Shown here in pieces: positions 44,691 to 53,667 of a stretch of DNA of 64,000 nt. The DNA is from Candidatus Hinthialibacter antarcticus (GTDB lineage Bacteria > Hinthialibacterota > Hinthialibacteria > Hinthialibacterales > Hinthialibacteraceae), in assembly GCA_030765645.1 (NCBI GenBank), contig JAVCCE010000007.1:1-64000 (forward strand). Reading direction: 5' to 3'. The notes under the pieces were generated by a model, which saw only the letters and a list, made by a program, of their open reading frames with translations, was not told where the DNA came from and did not search any database. A program made the translations under genes and the position numbers. Numbering within the stretch: position 1 is the stretch's first letter; every line of letters begins with the position of its first letter.

Positions 44691-46583
44691 ATGGAACAGT
44701 TAGCAGCCCCCCAATTGTTGCCAATACAAACGGGGCTTATATCAGAATCGACGCCGAAACCGTCAAGCGATTCAAAAGACGGCGGCGTCTCATTTCATGA
44801 TCTGTTTTCGGAATCGCTAAAAGCGACGTCCGCAAAACGCAATACAAAAGACGACTCGGATTCTCAACCGGTTCTCGCCATCGGCGATTTAAAAATCCCC
44901 CTCGAATCATTAAAAAAAGATAAAGACGGTCACTTCATCCTCTCTTTGGAAGACCTGAAAGAACTGCTCAGCGAAGCCCAAAAACAAGGCCTGATCGACG
45001 CAAAGCAAGCCAAAGCAATTGAAAAAGGCGAGACTTCGCTGGCGTCACTTCTCATTCAAGGTTCCGAAAATGGTGACCTGTTTACGCTGTCAGTACAGAA
45101 CGGCAAGGGCGTATTAACCCCAGCGCCAAACCAAACGAACAACACAAACGCGAGCCTTCATGCGCTGCAAATTCAGTCTGCTTTAGAAAAAGCCGAAACA
45201 GAAACAGCAACGAAAACAAAAATCCAAACAGATCATACAACTACTTCTAAACAACAACCGCTCGCCGCTGAAGGCAAAGCCTTGTTGACAGGCAACGAAA
45301 AAACTGACGCCTTGTTAACTTCAAGCGAAAAAAATGTTGAGGCGGCGGTCACCCGTTTAAGCAAACGAGAAAATGAAAGCATTGAGTCTTTAAAAACGCG
45401 CTTAAACCAAACCGATTCAGCGCTATTGATGAGAAAAGAAGGCGAAATTCAATCGGGACGCGAAGCGTTAGATTCTAAAATTGAACAAAGCCGCCTCTCC
45501 CGCACGCCCGCTGATATCAAAAAAGAGTTGTTCCAGGGCGAGTTAAAAAATCAACGCAACGCACCGTCTGAAATCACAGGAAAGCAATCACAATCGACGG
45601 TAGATGCGAAAACAAAAACCAATGCAGAGACAATCGCCAAGCCGGTTATCAATGCGGAAGTAAAACTGGCGTCCAACGACAATACCCATTACGACTTGCG
45701 TGACACCAGCAAAGGCGTGCTGAATGACGCCGCGTTACGCATATTGCTAGATAAATCTGAGCCAAAACAAGAGACGAAACTTGAACCCAAAGCCAGCCAA
45801 GTATTGAAAGACGCCCAAGTCGTCAAAGTCGATGCGCAAGCCAAGCAACATAGCGACGCTTCGAACGGTCAGGCGCAACAAGATAAATCATCTAAAAAAG
45901 AAAATGGTTCGTTTAAACAAGCAGCCAAGGCGGAACTCGACAAAGGCGCTTTACAGGCGATGTCCGACAAGCCCACTGCGGCGCCAAAAGCCAGCAGCGC
46001 CTCACAGGCTGAAAGCAACGCCCGCGTTGAACAGTCCAACATGACGCAAACCGCCGCGCAGAGCCGCCCGGTCGAAACCCAAGCGCCGGTGAAGTCGGCC
46101 AGCCCAACCACTAGCGCGTTCCAAGACCGCGTCGACAAAGTCCAACAAGCCGCGAACCAACAAATCGTGCGCGGCGTCAAAGGGGCCATCAGCGCTGAGC
46201 GCAGCGACGTCACCATTCGCCTGACCCCTCAATCGCTGGGCCGCGTTTCGGTGCAACTGGTGATGGACCATGGACATTTGACCGCCAACTTGAGTGCGCA
46301 AAAAGAAGCGACTCAGGCCATGTTAGAAAAGAACATCCACTTATTGAAATCAGCCTTAGACGACAACAACATCAAAGTAGAACGTATCAATATTATCCGC
46401 GAACCGGGCGATGCGCGTCAGCAAAGCGATCAACAACGCGAACGCTCACAAGAAGAACGCAGCGCGCAACAAAAAGGATCGCAAGACAATCCACAATCCG
46501 GCAGCAAACGCAATCCAAACGGGCAGCGCTGGAACTGGAACGAATACTGGAACACTTGGAACAACTGGCGTCAAACCACATAG
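44691..46583 (+). CDS. fliK: flagellar hook-length control protein FliK
   Basis: 630 aa. A long, polar, Lys/Gln/Ala-rich and probably extended N-terminal part acts as the ruler. The C-terminal Flg_hook domain at about residues 510-590 reads DVTIRLTPQSLGRVSVQLVM and ANLSAQKEATQAMLEKN, which is diagnostic. The tail is Gln/Asn/Arg-rich with a Trp-rich end. Start at MEQLAAPQ because AAGGA lies 8 nt upstream and the sigma-54 promoter is just before it; the frame stays open upstream across the promoter, so the longer version is unlikely. First gene of the hook operon. Confidence 0.9.
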   Translation: MEQLAAPQLLPIQTGLISESTPKPSSDSKDGGVSFHDLFSESLKATSAKRNTKDDSDSQPVLAIGDLKIPLESLKKDKDGHFILSLEDLKELLSEAQKQGLIDAKQAKAIEKGETSLASLLIQGSENGDLFTLSVQNGKGVLTPAPNQTNNTNASLHALQIQSALEKAETETATKTKIQTDHTTTSKQQPLAAEGKALLTGNEKTDALLTSSEKNVEAAVTRLSKRENESIESLKTRLNQTDSALLMRKEGEIQSGREALDSKIEQSRLSRTPADIKKELFQGELKNQRNAPSEITGKQSQSTVDAKTKTNAETIAKPVINAEVKLASNDNTHYDLRDTSKGVLNDAALRILLDKSEPKQETKLEPKASQVLKDAQVVKVDAQAKQHSDASNGQAQQDKSSKKENGSFKQAAKAELDKGALQAMSDKPTAAPKASSASQAESNARVEQSNMTQTAAQSRPVETQAPVKSASPTTSAFQDRVDKVQQAANQQIVRGVKGAISAERSDVTIRLTPQSLGRVSVQLVMDHGHLTANLSAQKEATQAMLEKNIHLLKSALDDNNIKVERINIIREPGDARQQSDQQRERSQEERSAQQKGSQDNPQSGSKRNPNGQRWNWNEYWNTWNNWRQTT

Positions 46584-46615
46584 AGGGCGCTTACAAGCGA
46601 TAAAGGGAAACGAAC

Positions 46616-47302
46616 ATGGTTATCGAAGCCGCATCATCAGTCAATAGCAGTTCCGCCGCGAACGGGCTTACAAGTTCCATCGGCTCTGACATTGTCAACC
46701 GCGACGATTTTTTATCGCTGCTGGTTGCTCAATTGCAGCACCAGGACCCGTTAAACCCGATGGAGAACCAGGAGTTCGTCTCTGAATTGGCCGTCTTTAG
46801 CGAGCTGGAACAATCGACCAATCAAACCAGTTTGCTCGAACAACTGGTGGCATCGCAAACGGGCGACGCCACCACTCAAGCGCTTTCGATGATCGGCAAA
46901 GAGGCGGCGGTGCAATCCGATTACATCTATCACTCACCCGGCAATGAATTGGAATTTATCTTTGAAACGCCCGGCGCGGGAACCTATACCGTTGAAGCAA
47001 TCACTGAAACGGGACGCGTTGTGTTTACGGACCTGGTTTCGGTTGATGGGGCCGGACAGCATGATTACACCTTCGATGGAACCAACACCAGCGGCGACCA
47101 ACTCGCAGGCGGCGTGTATCAAATTCAAATCGGCGCATCGACCGGTACAGATGGAACCACCACCGCTCTGCCCAGTTATCTGCGCGGTGAAATTGAAGGC
47201 GTGAATTTTGTCGACGGTACGCCCGTCTTGATGATAAACGGACAACCAGTCGAGATGGGCAACGTGTACGCCGTATTCTCGCCAGAACCCAGTAACGGAT
47301 AA
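46616..47302 (+). CDS. flgD: flagellar hook-capping protein FlgD
   Basis: Caps the growing hook. 228 aa; the N-terminal region has DDFLSLLVAQLQHQDPLNPMENQEFVSELAVFSELEQ, the signature of FlgD. A FlgD-type Ig-like/Tudor C-terminal domain follows (GAGTYTVEAITETGRVV, AGGVYQIQIGAS). It lies 32 bp after fliK with AAAGGGA before the ATG. Confidence 0.95.
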   Translation: MVIEAASSVNSSSAANGLTSSIGSDIVNRDDFLSLLVAQLQHQDPLNPMENQEFVSELAVFSELEQSTNQTSLLEQLVASQTGDATTQALSMIGKEAAVQSDYIYHSPGNELEFIFETPGAGTYTVEAITETGRVVFTDLVSVDGAGQHDYTFDGTNTSGDQLAGGVYQIQIGASTGTDGTTTALPSYLRGEIEGVNFVDGTPVLMINGQPVEMGNVYAVFSPEPSNG

Positions 47303-47360
47303 AAAAGGCATTTACGCGCGAGGGTTCGCTCTTTCGCGAATTTATATTGAATTTATTTCG

Positions 47361-47408
47361 TTTGGCAATCGCCAAACCACTGTGCAGCCAGACGGTCCAG
47401 GATGGACC
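47361..47408 (+). promoter_or_regulatory. two hairpins in the flgD-flgE intergenic leader
   Basis: TTTGGC/GCCAAA (loop AATC) at 47361-47376 and GGTCC/GGACC (loop AGGAT) at 47394-47408, 38 bp before the flgE start codon. No T tract follows. They may stabilise the flgE message or be a processing site. Confidence 0.3.
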
Positions 47409-47445
47409 GGCAAGTCGTAGACCAAAGACATGGAGGTCTTGAATC

Positions 47446-50400
47446 ATGACCGTACGTTCGCTATTTGTTGGGCTTACCGGCCTTAACGCACAAAGCCGAA
47501 ATATTGACGTAATCGGCAATAACATCACCAACGTCAACACCGTCGGGTTTCGCGGCAGCCGCGTCGCCTTCGACGATATCTTCTACAACACCATGTTCTC
47601 GGGCGCAGGCGCCACTGGCAACCGGGGCGGCATCAACCCGCGTCAAACCGGGCTTGGCGTCAAAGTCGGCAGCGTCGACACCATCTTTACGCAAGGCAGC
47701 ACTCAAACTACCGGGCGCTTGCTCGATATGGCGATTGAAGGCCGAGGGTTCTTCGTCTTGCGCAACGGCTCCGGGCAAGAATTTCTGACCCGCGCCGGAA
47801 ACTTCTCGATTGACAACGAAGGTTTCATCGTCGATCCAGGAACAGGCCTTCGTCTCATCGGACGCTCGTCGGACGAAAACGGTCAGTTGCAAACAACCGA
47901 AGCGCCCGGCGAATTAAACATTGATTTCGACCGCAAGTCGCTGGCGAAGCAAACCGAAAACGTGATCGCGTCCGGCAACTTCGACAAACGCATTGGCGAC
48001 CCCAATGAAGACATCGACATTCAACTCGCACAAAAAACAACAAACTTACAAGGGTTGTTCGATAACGTCGGTCAACCATTCGGGCTTATCAACGGCGATA
48101 CCATTCGCTTTGAAACCGGTTTTCTTGAATTGGGTTCCCCGCCGAATGATGTAGACGGCCCGGTCAATCTGACTCAACAAGACATCGGCTTCGGCGACGG
48201 CGTTTTGATGAGCGTCACCAGCACCACAACAATCGAAGACGTCGAAACCGCATTAAATGACTATTTTGAAACCGTGATGCGTGATATCGATCCGACCAAG
48301 TCCGCTGATATCAAAGTAACGTACGACACCGGTTCGGGTTCGTTCATCTTTAATAATTTCGGCAACAATACTCTAGCGGGAATCCGTATGGGCGTCGGCG
48401 AACGTCTGAGCCAAAACGAACCGCCGGAAGACGCTAACCGCGCCGTCGGCAATTTGTTTATTAACTCTTTCGATTCTGACAATCCTGATTACACCAAAAC
48501 GCTAAACGTGCAAGCGGGCGAAACCATTCAAACCAATTCGATCCGCAAGGCCGATCAAACCACTTCTCTTGACGTGTTTGACTCGCAAGGCGCCTCACAC
48601 ACCATTAATGTGGGTCTCGCCGCTGATACCGCAAACCCGCCCGCAGAGTCGTTGACTCAAGTCGGTCAACTGCGCGATTCAAACGGACAGTTTATGTTTG
48701 AAGGCGGTGTGGTTCCGCCCAAGGTTGTGTATAGCGACCCGATCATTGATTCGGCCACGAACACAGCCGTGTTTACCGCGAGCCAGGTCAGTAACATGGT
48801 CGCCACTCAGGGCATCTATAGTTTTAATGACGCCAATGACAACCTCATTGCCCTACGCCTGACCGACGGCGCCATCTCGTTCAACGGCGGCGCGTTTAAT
48901 GTTCCAATCGGCGCGGACGGCGCGGTCAGCGCCGAATTTTCCGCAGCAGGCATCGACGTGACCGGCGATTCATTCCTCAACATTACCAGCACCGGCAATG
49001 CAGGCGGCGGTTTGTTGGGCGACGCAGGTTTTTCTGAAACCACAACCACAGAAGATATCCGAAACAATATTGAAGAACGCATTAATTCCGCCATCCGCCA
49101 GGTTGCGGCGAATATCGACCAACTGGACCCATTGACCACAGGCTTCACAGGCGGCATTCCAGCGAATCTGGCCATCCCGGCGAATATCCCGCAGATCACG
49201 GTTTCGTTGACAAGCGAAGGTTCGTTTGCATTCAATAGTGAAGACGGCAGTTTAGGCGCTTCGGCCTCGACCGACCCGACCATCACAGCAAACTTGATCG
49301 CAGCGGCGGGCGGCGCGGAACAGATGGGCCTCGTGCTTGATCTCGCCGCCGAGACCCGGACGGTGCGGGTTAGCACCATCGACCGTCGCGGCACCTTAGC
49401 AGACGCCACCGACGATATCGCAGACGGTAAAGTGGATGCCGATTTCACCGACGGCGGCGGCATCACAGGATTTATCGCCAATGCAAATCCATTTGCCACC
49501 AACCTGCAAGATGCGTTCACCATTGGAAACACCGACTACGAAGGCAACTTTGATGCGACGGGCGATCCCTCCGCCACGCCTCCAACAGGAATTGACGACT
49601 CAGGCGTTCAACTGGTCGCGTTAAGTTCGGGCGTACTCGCAACCAACGACGCCTTAACGACTGAGAGTTTTGACGGTTTCCAGGCATTTGACCCTGAAGT
49701 CACAGCATTCAGCGCTATCTTCAATCAACGCGGATACGGCGTTGCAGCCGATTTTGACGGAACAACCGGCGTTGACCGTACATCCGGCGTCCCCGTGGGC
49801 ATCGTCGCCCGTGGGACCGACACCACCGCGTTTGAAACCAACACGCTCTTAAAAGACGGCTTAACGCGCAGCACCGTCAACTTCCAAGCCGTCGTCCCCA
49901 GCGACAACCGTACGCTGCCCACGCAAACCATCGGCGAATTGATCTTTGACCCCAGCGGACGTTTTGACACGTACGGCGACACTGACTTAACGCCGAACAT
50001 TACCTTCGACCCAGACAACTCCGATCCAGCCAATGGCGGCGTCGATCCCATCGCGTTCCGGCTGGACCTGAGCGGCATCACATATTTCAGCGCCAATTCA
50101 ACCGCACAGTTACAAAGCCAAGATGGGCGCCCGGTGGGCAATCTTGATAACGTGAGTATTGCTGGCAACGGCGAGGTGATCGGCGTCTTTACCAACGGTG
50201 ATTCACAAACATTGGGGCAAATTCTATTGGCTGACGTCACCAACGACGGCGGTTTGATTCAAGAAGGCGCAACCTTGTTTACCGTGGGGCCAAACTCAGG
50301 CGAGCGAGTCTTTATCGAGCCGGAAATTGAGGGAGGCGTCATCAATTCCGGCGCATTGGAACTCTCAAACGTCGACTTGGCGGAAGAATTCACCAACCTG

Positions 50401-50490
50401 ATCGTTGCGCAGCGAGGCTACTCAGCCGCCAGCCGAATCATTACAACCGGCGACCAGATTCTTCAGGAAACCTTGCGACTGAAACAATAA
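47446..50490 (+). CDS. flgE: flagellar hook protein FlgE, unusually long
   Basis: 1014 aa. The N-terminus (SLFVGLTGLNAQSRNIDVIGNNITNVNTVGFRG) and C-terminus (ELSNVDLAEEFTNLIVAQRGYSAASRIITTGDQILQE) are the conserved axial helices of hook proteins. The RLLDMAIEGRGFFVL block follows the first helix. Enteric FlgE has ~400 aa; the extra length is in the middle (about residues 200-850), which is variable surface-exposed D2/D3-type sequence rich in Asp, Thr and Gly. GGAGGT lies 8 nt before the ATG; a terminator follows. Confidence 0.95.
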   Translation: MTVRSLFVGLTGLNAQSRNIDVIGNNITNVNTVGFRGSRVAFDDIFYNTMFSGAGATGNRGGINPRQTGLGVKVGSVDTIFTQGSTQTTGRLLDMAIEGRGFFVLRNGSGQEFLTRAGNFSIDNEGFIVDPGTGLRLIGRSSDENGQLQTTEAPGELNIDFDRKSLAKQTENVIASGNFDKRIGDPNEDIDIQLAQKTTNLQGLFDNVGQPFGLINGDTIRFETGFLELGSPPNDVDGPVNLTQQDIGFGDGVLMSVTSTTTIEDVETALNDYFETVMRDIDPTKSADIKVTYDTGSGSFIFNNFGNNTLAGIRMGVGERLSQNEPPEDANRAVGNLFINSFDSDNPDYTKTLNVQAGETIQTNSIRKADQTTSLDVFDSQGASHTINVGLAADTANPPAESLTQVGQLRDSNGQFMFEGGVVPPKVVYSDPIIDSATNTAVFTASQVSNMVATQGIYSFNDANDNLIALRLTDGAISFNGGAFNVPIGADGAVSAEFSAAGIDVTGDSFLNITSTGNAGGGLLGDAGFSETTTTEDIRNNIEERINSAIRQVAANIDQLDPLTTGFTGGIPANLAIPANIPQITVSLTSEGSFAFNSEDGSLGASASTDPTITANLIAAAGGAEQMGLVLDLAAETRTVRVSTIDRRGTLADATDDIADGKVDADFTDGGGITGFIANANPFATNLQDAFTIGNTDYEGNFDATGDPSATPPTGIDDSGVQLVALSSGVLATNDALTTESFDGFQAFDPEVTAFSAIFNQRGYGVAADFDGTTGVDRTSGVPVGIVARGTDTTAFETNTLLKDGLTRSTVNFQAVVPSDNRTLPTQTIGELIFDPSGRFDTYGDTDLTPNITFDPDNSDPANGGVDPIAFRLDLSGITYFSANSTAQLQSQDGRPVGNLDNVSIAGNGEVIGVFTNGDSQTLGQILLADVTNDGGLIQEGATLFTVGPNSGERVFIEPEIEGGVINSGALELSNVDLAEEFTNLIVAQRGYSAASRIITTGDQILQETLRLKQ

Positions 50491-50520
50491 GTTAGAGTGA
50501 AATAGAAACAAGCAGAAACG

Positions 50521-50549
50521 GGAGGGTCTTCGAGGCCCTCCTTTTTTTT
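50521..50549 (+). terminator. terminator of the fliK-flgD-flgE operon
   Basis: GGAGGG/CCCTCC stem followed by eight T, about 30 bp past the flgE stop. Confidence 0.9.
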
Positions 50550-50669
50550 GGGCGATCTTCTTCCTAAAATCGGAGACAGATTGTAGTAAGATTGCCGCAA
50601 GGCGGGTATAGTGAGAAGATGACGCGCTTGATGGCCTCATCTTCTGAGAAAAATTCTTTGAATTCTTAT

Positions 50670-50696
50670 TCAATTCGCGCAAATTAAGACCGATAA
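50670..50696 (+). promoter_or_regulatory. sigma-28-type promoter of the flbD-motAB operon
   Basis: TCAA, 15-bp spacer, ACCGATAA, compared with the FliA consensus TAAA-N15-GCCGATAA: 3 of 4 and 7 of 8 matches with exact spacing. It is just after the flgE terminator and before the motor genes. The remainder of 50550-50904 holds nothing else clear. Confidence 0.55.
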
Positions 50697-50904
50697 TACT
50701 TAATTGAATGTAACATTCGATTTATCAAATAGATGGTAACCTCAAATTCAGGAGAAGCCAAACGGCGGCCCAATGGTATTAGATCCCATTGATTCCGAGC
50801 GCGTACAACGGATTCGCAACAATTTGGAAATTGAATTTTCCAAGCCGATTACGCACAAAGAGATCCAAGCGGCCATCCCCGGTGTTCCCGTCAGGAGTAA
50901 TGCC

Positions 50905-51096
50905 TTGATCGAAGTTACGAAATTGAATGACAAAAAGTTTGGCATAAACTCTGAGTTGATTGAAACAATCGAAGAAACGCCTGACACTGTCATCACCATG
51001 GCGACCGGACGTAAATATATCGTAAAAGAATCGTTGGAAGAAATTGGACAGCTTTGCGTCGAATATAAACGAAAAATTTTCCATCCAGGAGAGTAA
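50905..51096 (+). CDS. flbD: flagellar protein FlbD
   Basis: Small protein found beside motA in many flagellar operons; its role is not well defined. The 63-aa reading IEVTKLNDKKFGINSELIE...PDTVITMATGRKYIVKES matches the full length of FlbD. TTG start chosen: AGGAG lies 7 nt before it and the family begins at this point. The frame is open to an ATG at 50773, which would add 44 residues, but that ATG has only a GGAG 18 nt away. The extension looks codon-biased, so a longer form cannot be excluded. It ends 3 bp before motA. Confidence 0.82.
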   Translation: MIEVTKLNDKKFGINSELIETIEETPDTVITMATGRKYIVKESLEEIGQLCVEYKRKIFHPGE

Positions 51097-51099
51097 CCG

Positions 51100-51864
51100 A
51101 TGGATTTATCAACAGTAGTAGGAATGGTGTTGTGCCTGGGGCTGATTGCGGCGTCAATGATCGCTGGTGGTTCGCCCGGAGCGTTTATTGATATTCCTTC
51201 AGCATTGACAGTTATCGGCGGCACCTTCGCCCTTACGCTGGTGAATTTCCCCATCCCTACCGTGTTGGGCATGGGCGGCGTTGTGAAGAATGCGTTTTTT
51301 TTCAAACAACTCTCCCCACTCGACACCGTCAGCACCCTGGTTAGTTTTGCTGAACGCGCCCGCCGCGAAGGCATCCTGGCGCTCGAAGGCTCAATGGACG
51401 AAATCGAAGACGATTTTATCGGGACCGGCCTACGCCTGGCGGTCGATGGCGTTGAACCGGAATTAATTAAAGACATTCTGCAAACAGAACTCGCGTTTAT
51501 TGAAGACCGTCACCGTGGAGGCCGTGAAATTCTCGACTTTATGGGGTCGATTGCCCCTGCGATGGGCATGATTGGAACGCTAATGGGGCTTGTGCAGATG
51601 TTGAAAAATCTTGCCGATCCAAACGCCATTGGCCCTTCGATGGCGCTGGCGCTGTTGACGACCATGTACGGCGCGGTCATCGCCAACGTATTCGCAATCC
51701 CTGTTTCGGGTAAACTAAAAGTACGCTCTGCGGACGAGATTCTACTTAAAGAAGTCGCCATCGAAGGCATCATGTCGATTCAAGCCGGCGACAACCCGCG
51801 AATTTTAGAGCAGAAATTGCTGGCGTTTTTGGCGCCGAGTATGCGCCCGCCGCGTGAAGATTAA
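51100..51864 (+). CDS. motA: flagellar stator protein MotA
   Basis: 254 aa, four membrane spans; with MotB it forms the ion channel that powers rotation. It starts with a span (VVGMVLCLGLIAASMIAGG) and has the second span after PSALTVIGGTFALTLVN. The cytoplasmic loop is rich in charged residues (FAERARREGILALE, IEDRHRGGREILDFMGSIAPAMGMIGTLMGLVQML). PSMALALLTTMYGAVIAN is the last span. It follows flbD by 3 bp with GGAGAG before the ATG. Confidence 0.96.
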   Translation: MDLSTVVGMVLCLGLIAASMIAGGSPGAFIDIPSALTVIGGTFALTLVNFPIPTVLGMGGVVKNAFFFKQLSPLDTVSTLVSFAERARREGILALEGSMDEIEDDFIGTGLRLAVDGVEPELIKDILQTELAFIEDRHRGGREILDFMGSIAPAMGMIGTLMGLVQMLKNLADPNAIGPSMALALLTTMYGAVIANVFAIPVSGKLKVRSADEILLKEVAIEGIMSIQAGDNPRILEQKLLAFLAPSMRPPRED

Positions 51865-51961
51865 GTAAAATGATGATGGTATTTTTCATTCGAGCAAAAT
51901 TTAGGACTGCTGATTGAAAGTGAAACCTATTCTGAACAGCGAGCGGTAGCCAAGAGATAAT

Positions 51962-52798
51962 ATGGCAGGAAGAAAACCGGAAGAAAAAAAAGGCGGCGCT
52001 CCTGAGTGGATGTGTACATTCAGCGACATGATGTCGTTGTTGCTGTGCTTTTTTGTGCTTCTGTTCTCTCTTTCCACCATTGAAAAAAAGAAACTGATCC
52101 AAGCGTCGGGGTCCTTGAAAGGTGCGTTTGGAGGCATGCCCGCGCCGTATGTGGTTCCGCCCATTCCCGATAAAAAAACGCAGCCGGAGATGTCGCGCCC
52201 CGCCCAGCCTGTGCGCAAGCAGTTTTACGGCAAAGAAGAAATCACCCGCGAAGAAGCGCGAAAGGTCAAATCAAAAAACCTGGACCACATGATTCAAGTG
52301 ACGGGCACGGAACAAGGCATCACCTTTCGCCTGTCGGGAGACTTTTCGTTCGCGCAAGGCAATTCGGAGTTGCTATCGGAAGGGATTTTAGCGTTACAAT
52401 TTATTGCAGACGAAATCAGCCAGTTTCCGAATAACCCCATTAAAGTCGACGGGCACACCGACAACACAAAACGTCGCAGCGATCCTGACTACAACTGGCG
52501 GCTGGCGGCGGACCGCGCCTATACCGTCCTCGAATTTCTGGTCAACACTGGCAGCGAGCGAAACCGGGTGGATAAACGCCGATTTTCGTATGAATCATTC
52601 TCCGATACAAAACCGCTGCCCGACGTCGACCCCAATCAGGCGATTGGTCGTTCGCTGAACCGCCGCGTTGAAATTACATTAATTCAAACGGACCAAGGCT
52701 TCGGCACCACCTTTGAAGATACAAGCGAAAAGAATCCAAGAACACCGTTAATCAGCCCTGCGCTGATTCAAGAACCCGAAGCAACCGAAGAGAGTTAA
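51962..52798 (+). CDS. motB: flagellar stator protein MotB, copy 1
   Basis: 278 aa. MAGRKPEEKKGGAPEW then one span with the proton-path Asp in TFSDMMSLLLCFFVLLFS. A plug/linker region is followed by the peptidoglycan-binding OmpA-like domain: PIKVDGHTDN, NWRLAADRAYTVLEFL and GRSLNRRVEITL. It lies 97 bp after motA; that gap has no gene. It is followed after 1 nt by a second motB with an almost identical N-terminus. Confidence 0.94.
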   Translation: MAGRKPEEKKGGAPEWMCTFSDMMSLLLCFFVLLFSLSTIEKKKLIQASGSLKGAFGGMPAPYVVPPIPDKKTQPEMSRPAQPVRKQFYGKEEITREEARKVKSKNLDHMIQVTGTEQGITFRLSGDFSFAQGNSELLSEGILALQFIADEISQFPNNPIKVDGHTDNTKRRSDPDYNWRLAADRAYTVLEFLVNTGSERNRVDKRRFSYESFSDTKPLPDVDPNQAIGRSLNRRVEITLIQTDQGFGTTFEDTSEKNPRTPLISPALIQEPEATEES

Positions 52799-52799
52799 G

Positions 52800-53618
52800 A
52801 TGGCGGGCAGAAAACCAGAAGAGAAAAAAGGCGGCGCACCGGAATGGATGTGCACCTTCAGCGACATGATGTCGTTGTTGTTGTGCTTCTTTGTGTTGTT
52901 ATTTTCTCTATCCACCATGGAAAAAGTCAAATTCGTCCAAGCCATTTCCTCGATCCAAGGGGCGTTAGGGCGAATTCCCAATATGTACAATATGTCCTTC
53001 GTCCCCTCCACTTCGACTGCGCCGCAAAAAGTGGAACCCGTCCAACGCACCCGCGACGTTGAACGCGCAAAAGAAGCCATCGCGGAGCGCGCGCGCTCGA
53101 TTCTCGTCGCCGACGAAGCGTCGAAAGAAGTCATCGTCGAAGGCGTAAAAGAGGGCGTACGTTTTTCCATCACCGGGCGCGTATTGTATGACCAGGGCTT
53201 TGCCGTCTTGTCTCCAGAAGGCCAAAAAGTTCTAAAAACATTGGCGAACGATATCCTTAATGATTTTCCTAAACTGCGGATCAGCGTTGAAGGCCATACC
53301 GATGACACCATGGTTCCGCCGGAATTGCCGTTTCAAGACAACTGGCGGCTGGCGGAAGCGCGCGCCTATGGCGCCATGTTATTTTTACGCGACCAATGCA
53401 ACGTCGCAGAAGAACGATTAAGTTTTCAATCCTGCGGGATGGACCGCCCGCGCTTTCCAAACGATTCGCCGGAGAACCGCGCCTTAAACCGCCGCGTTGA
53501 GATCGTATTGTTGCAAGGACAATCGTCTGAGAATATCACCGGCGTCCTGGAAGGCAGCAGCGACTCTAAAGTAAGCCCGGATGAGCGCGAATTCGTCCCG
53601 CTGCTCGAAGAAGAGTGA
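52800..53618 (+). CDS. motB: flagellar stator protein MotB, copy 2
   Basis: 272 aa. The first ~40 residues match copy 1 except for about one residue, while the periplasmic part is clearly diverged: LRISVEGHTDDTMVPP, NWRLAEARAYGAMLFL and NRALNRRVEIVL. Both copies retain the channel Asp and the OmpA-like domain. DNA in the shared segment also remains similar with mainly silent differences. One motA serves two motB genes here. Confidence 0.94.
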   Translation: MAGRKPEEKKGGAPEWMCTFSDMMSLLLCFFVLLFSLSTMEKVKFVQAISSIQGALGRIPNMYNMSFVPSTSTAPQKVEPVQRTRDVERAKEAIAERARSILVADEASKEVIVEGVKEGVRFSITGRVLYDQGFAVLSPEGQKVLKTLANDILNDFPKLRISVEGHTDDTMVPPELPFQDNWRLAEARAYGAMLFLRDQCNVAEERLSFQSCGMDRPRFPNDSPENRALNRRVEIVLLQGQSSENITGVLEGSSDSKVSPDEREFVPLLEEE

Positions 53619-53667
53619 CCCGCCGTTTTGAATCTCATCGTAGCCAGAATCAGGGGAGCCGCGCATT

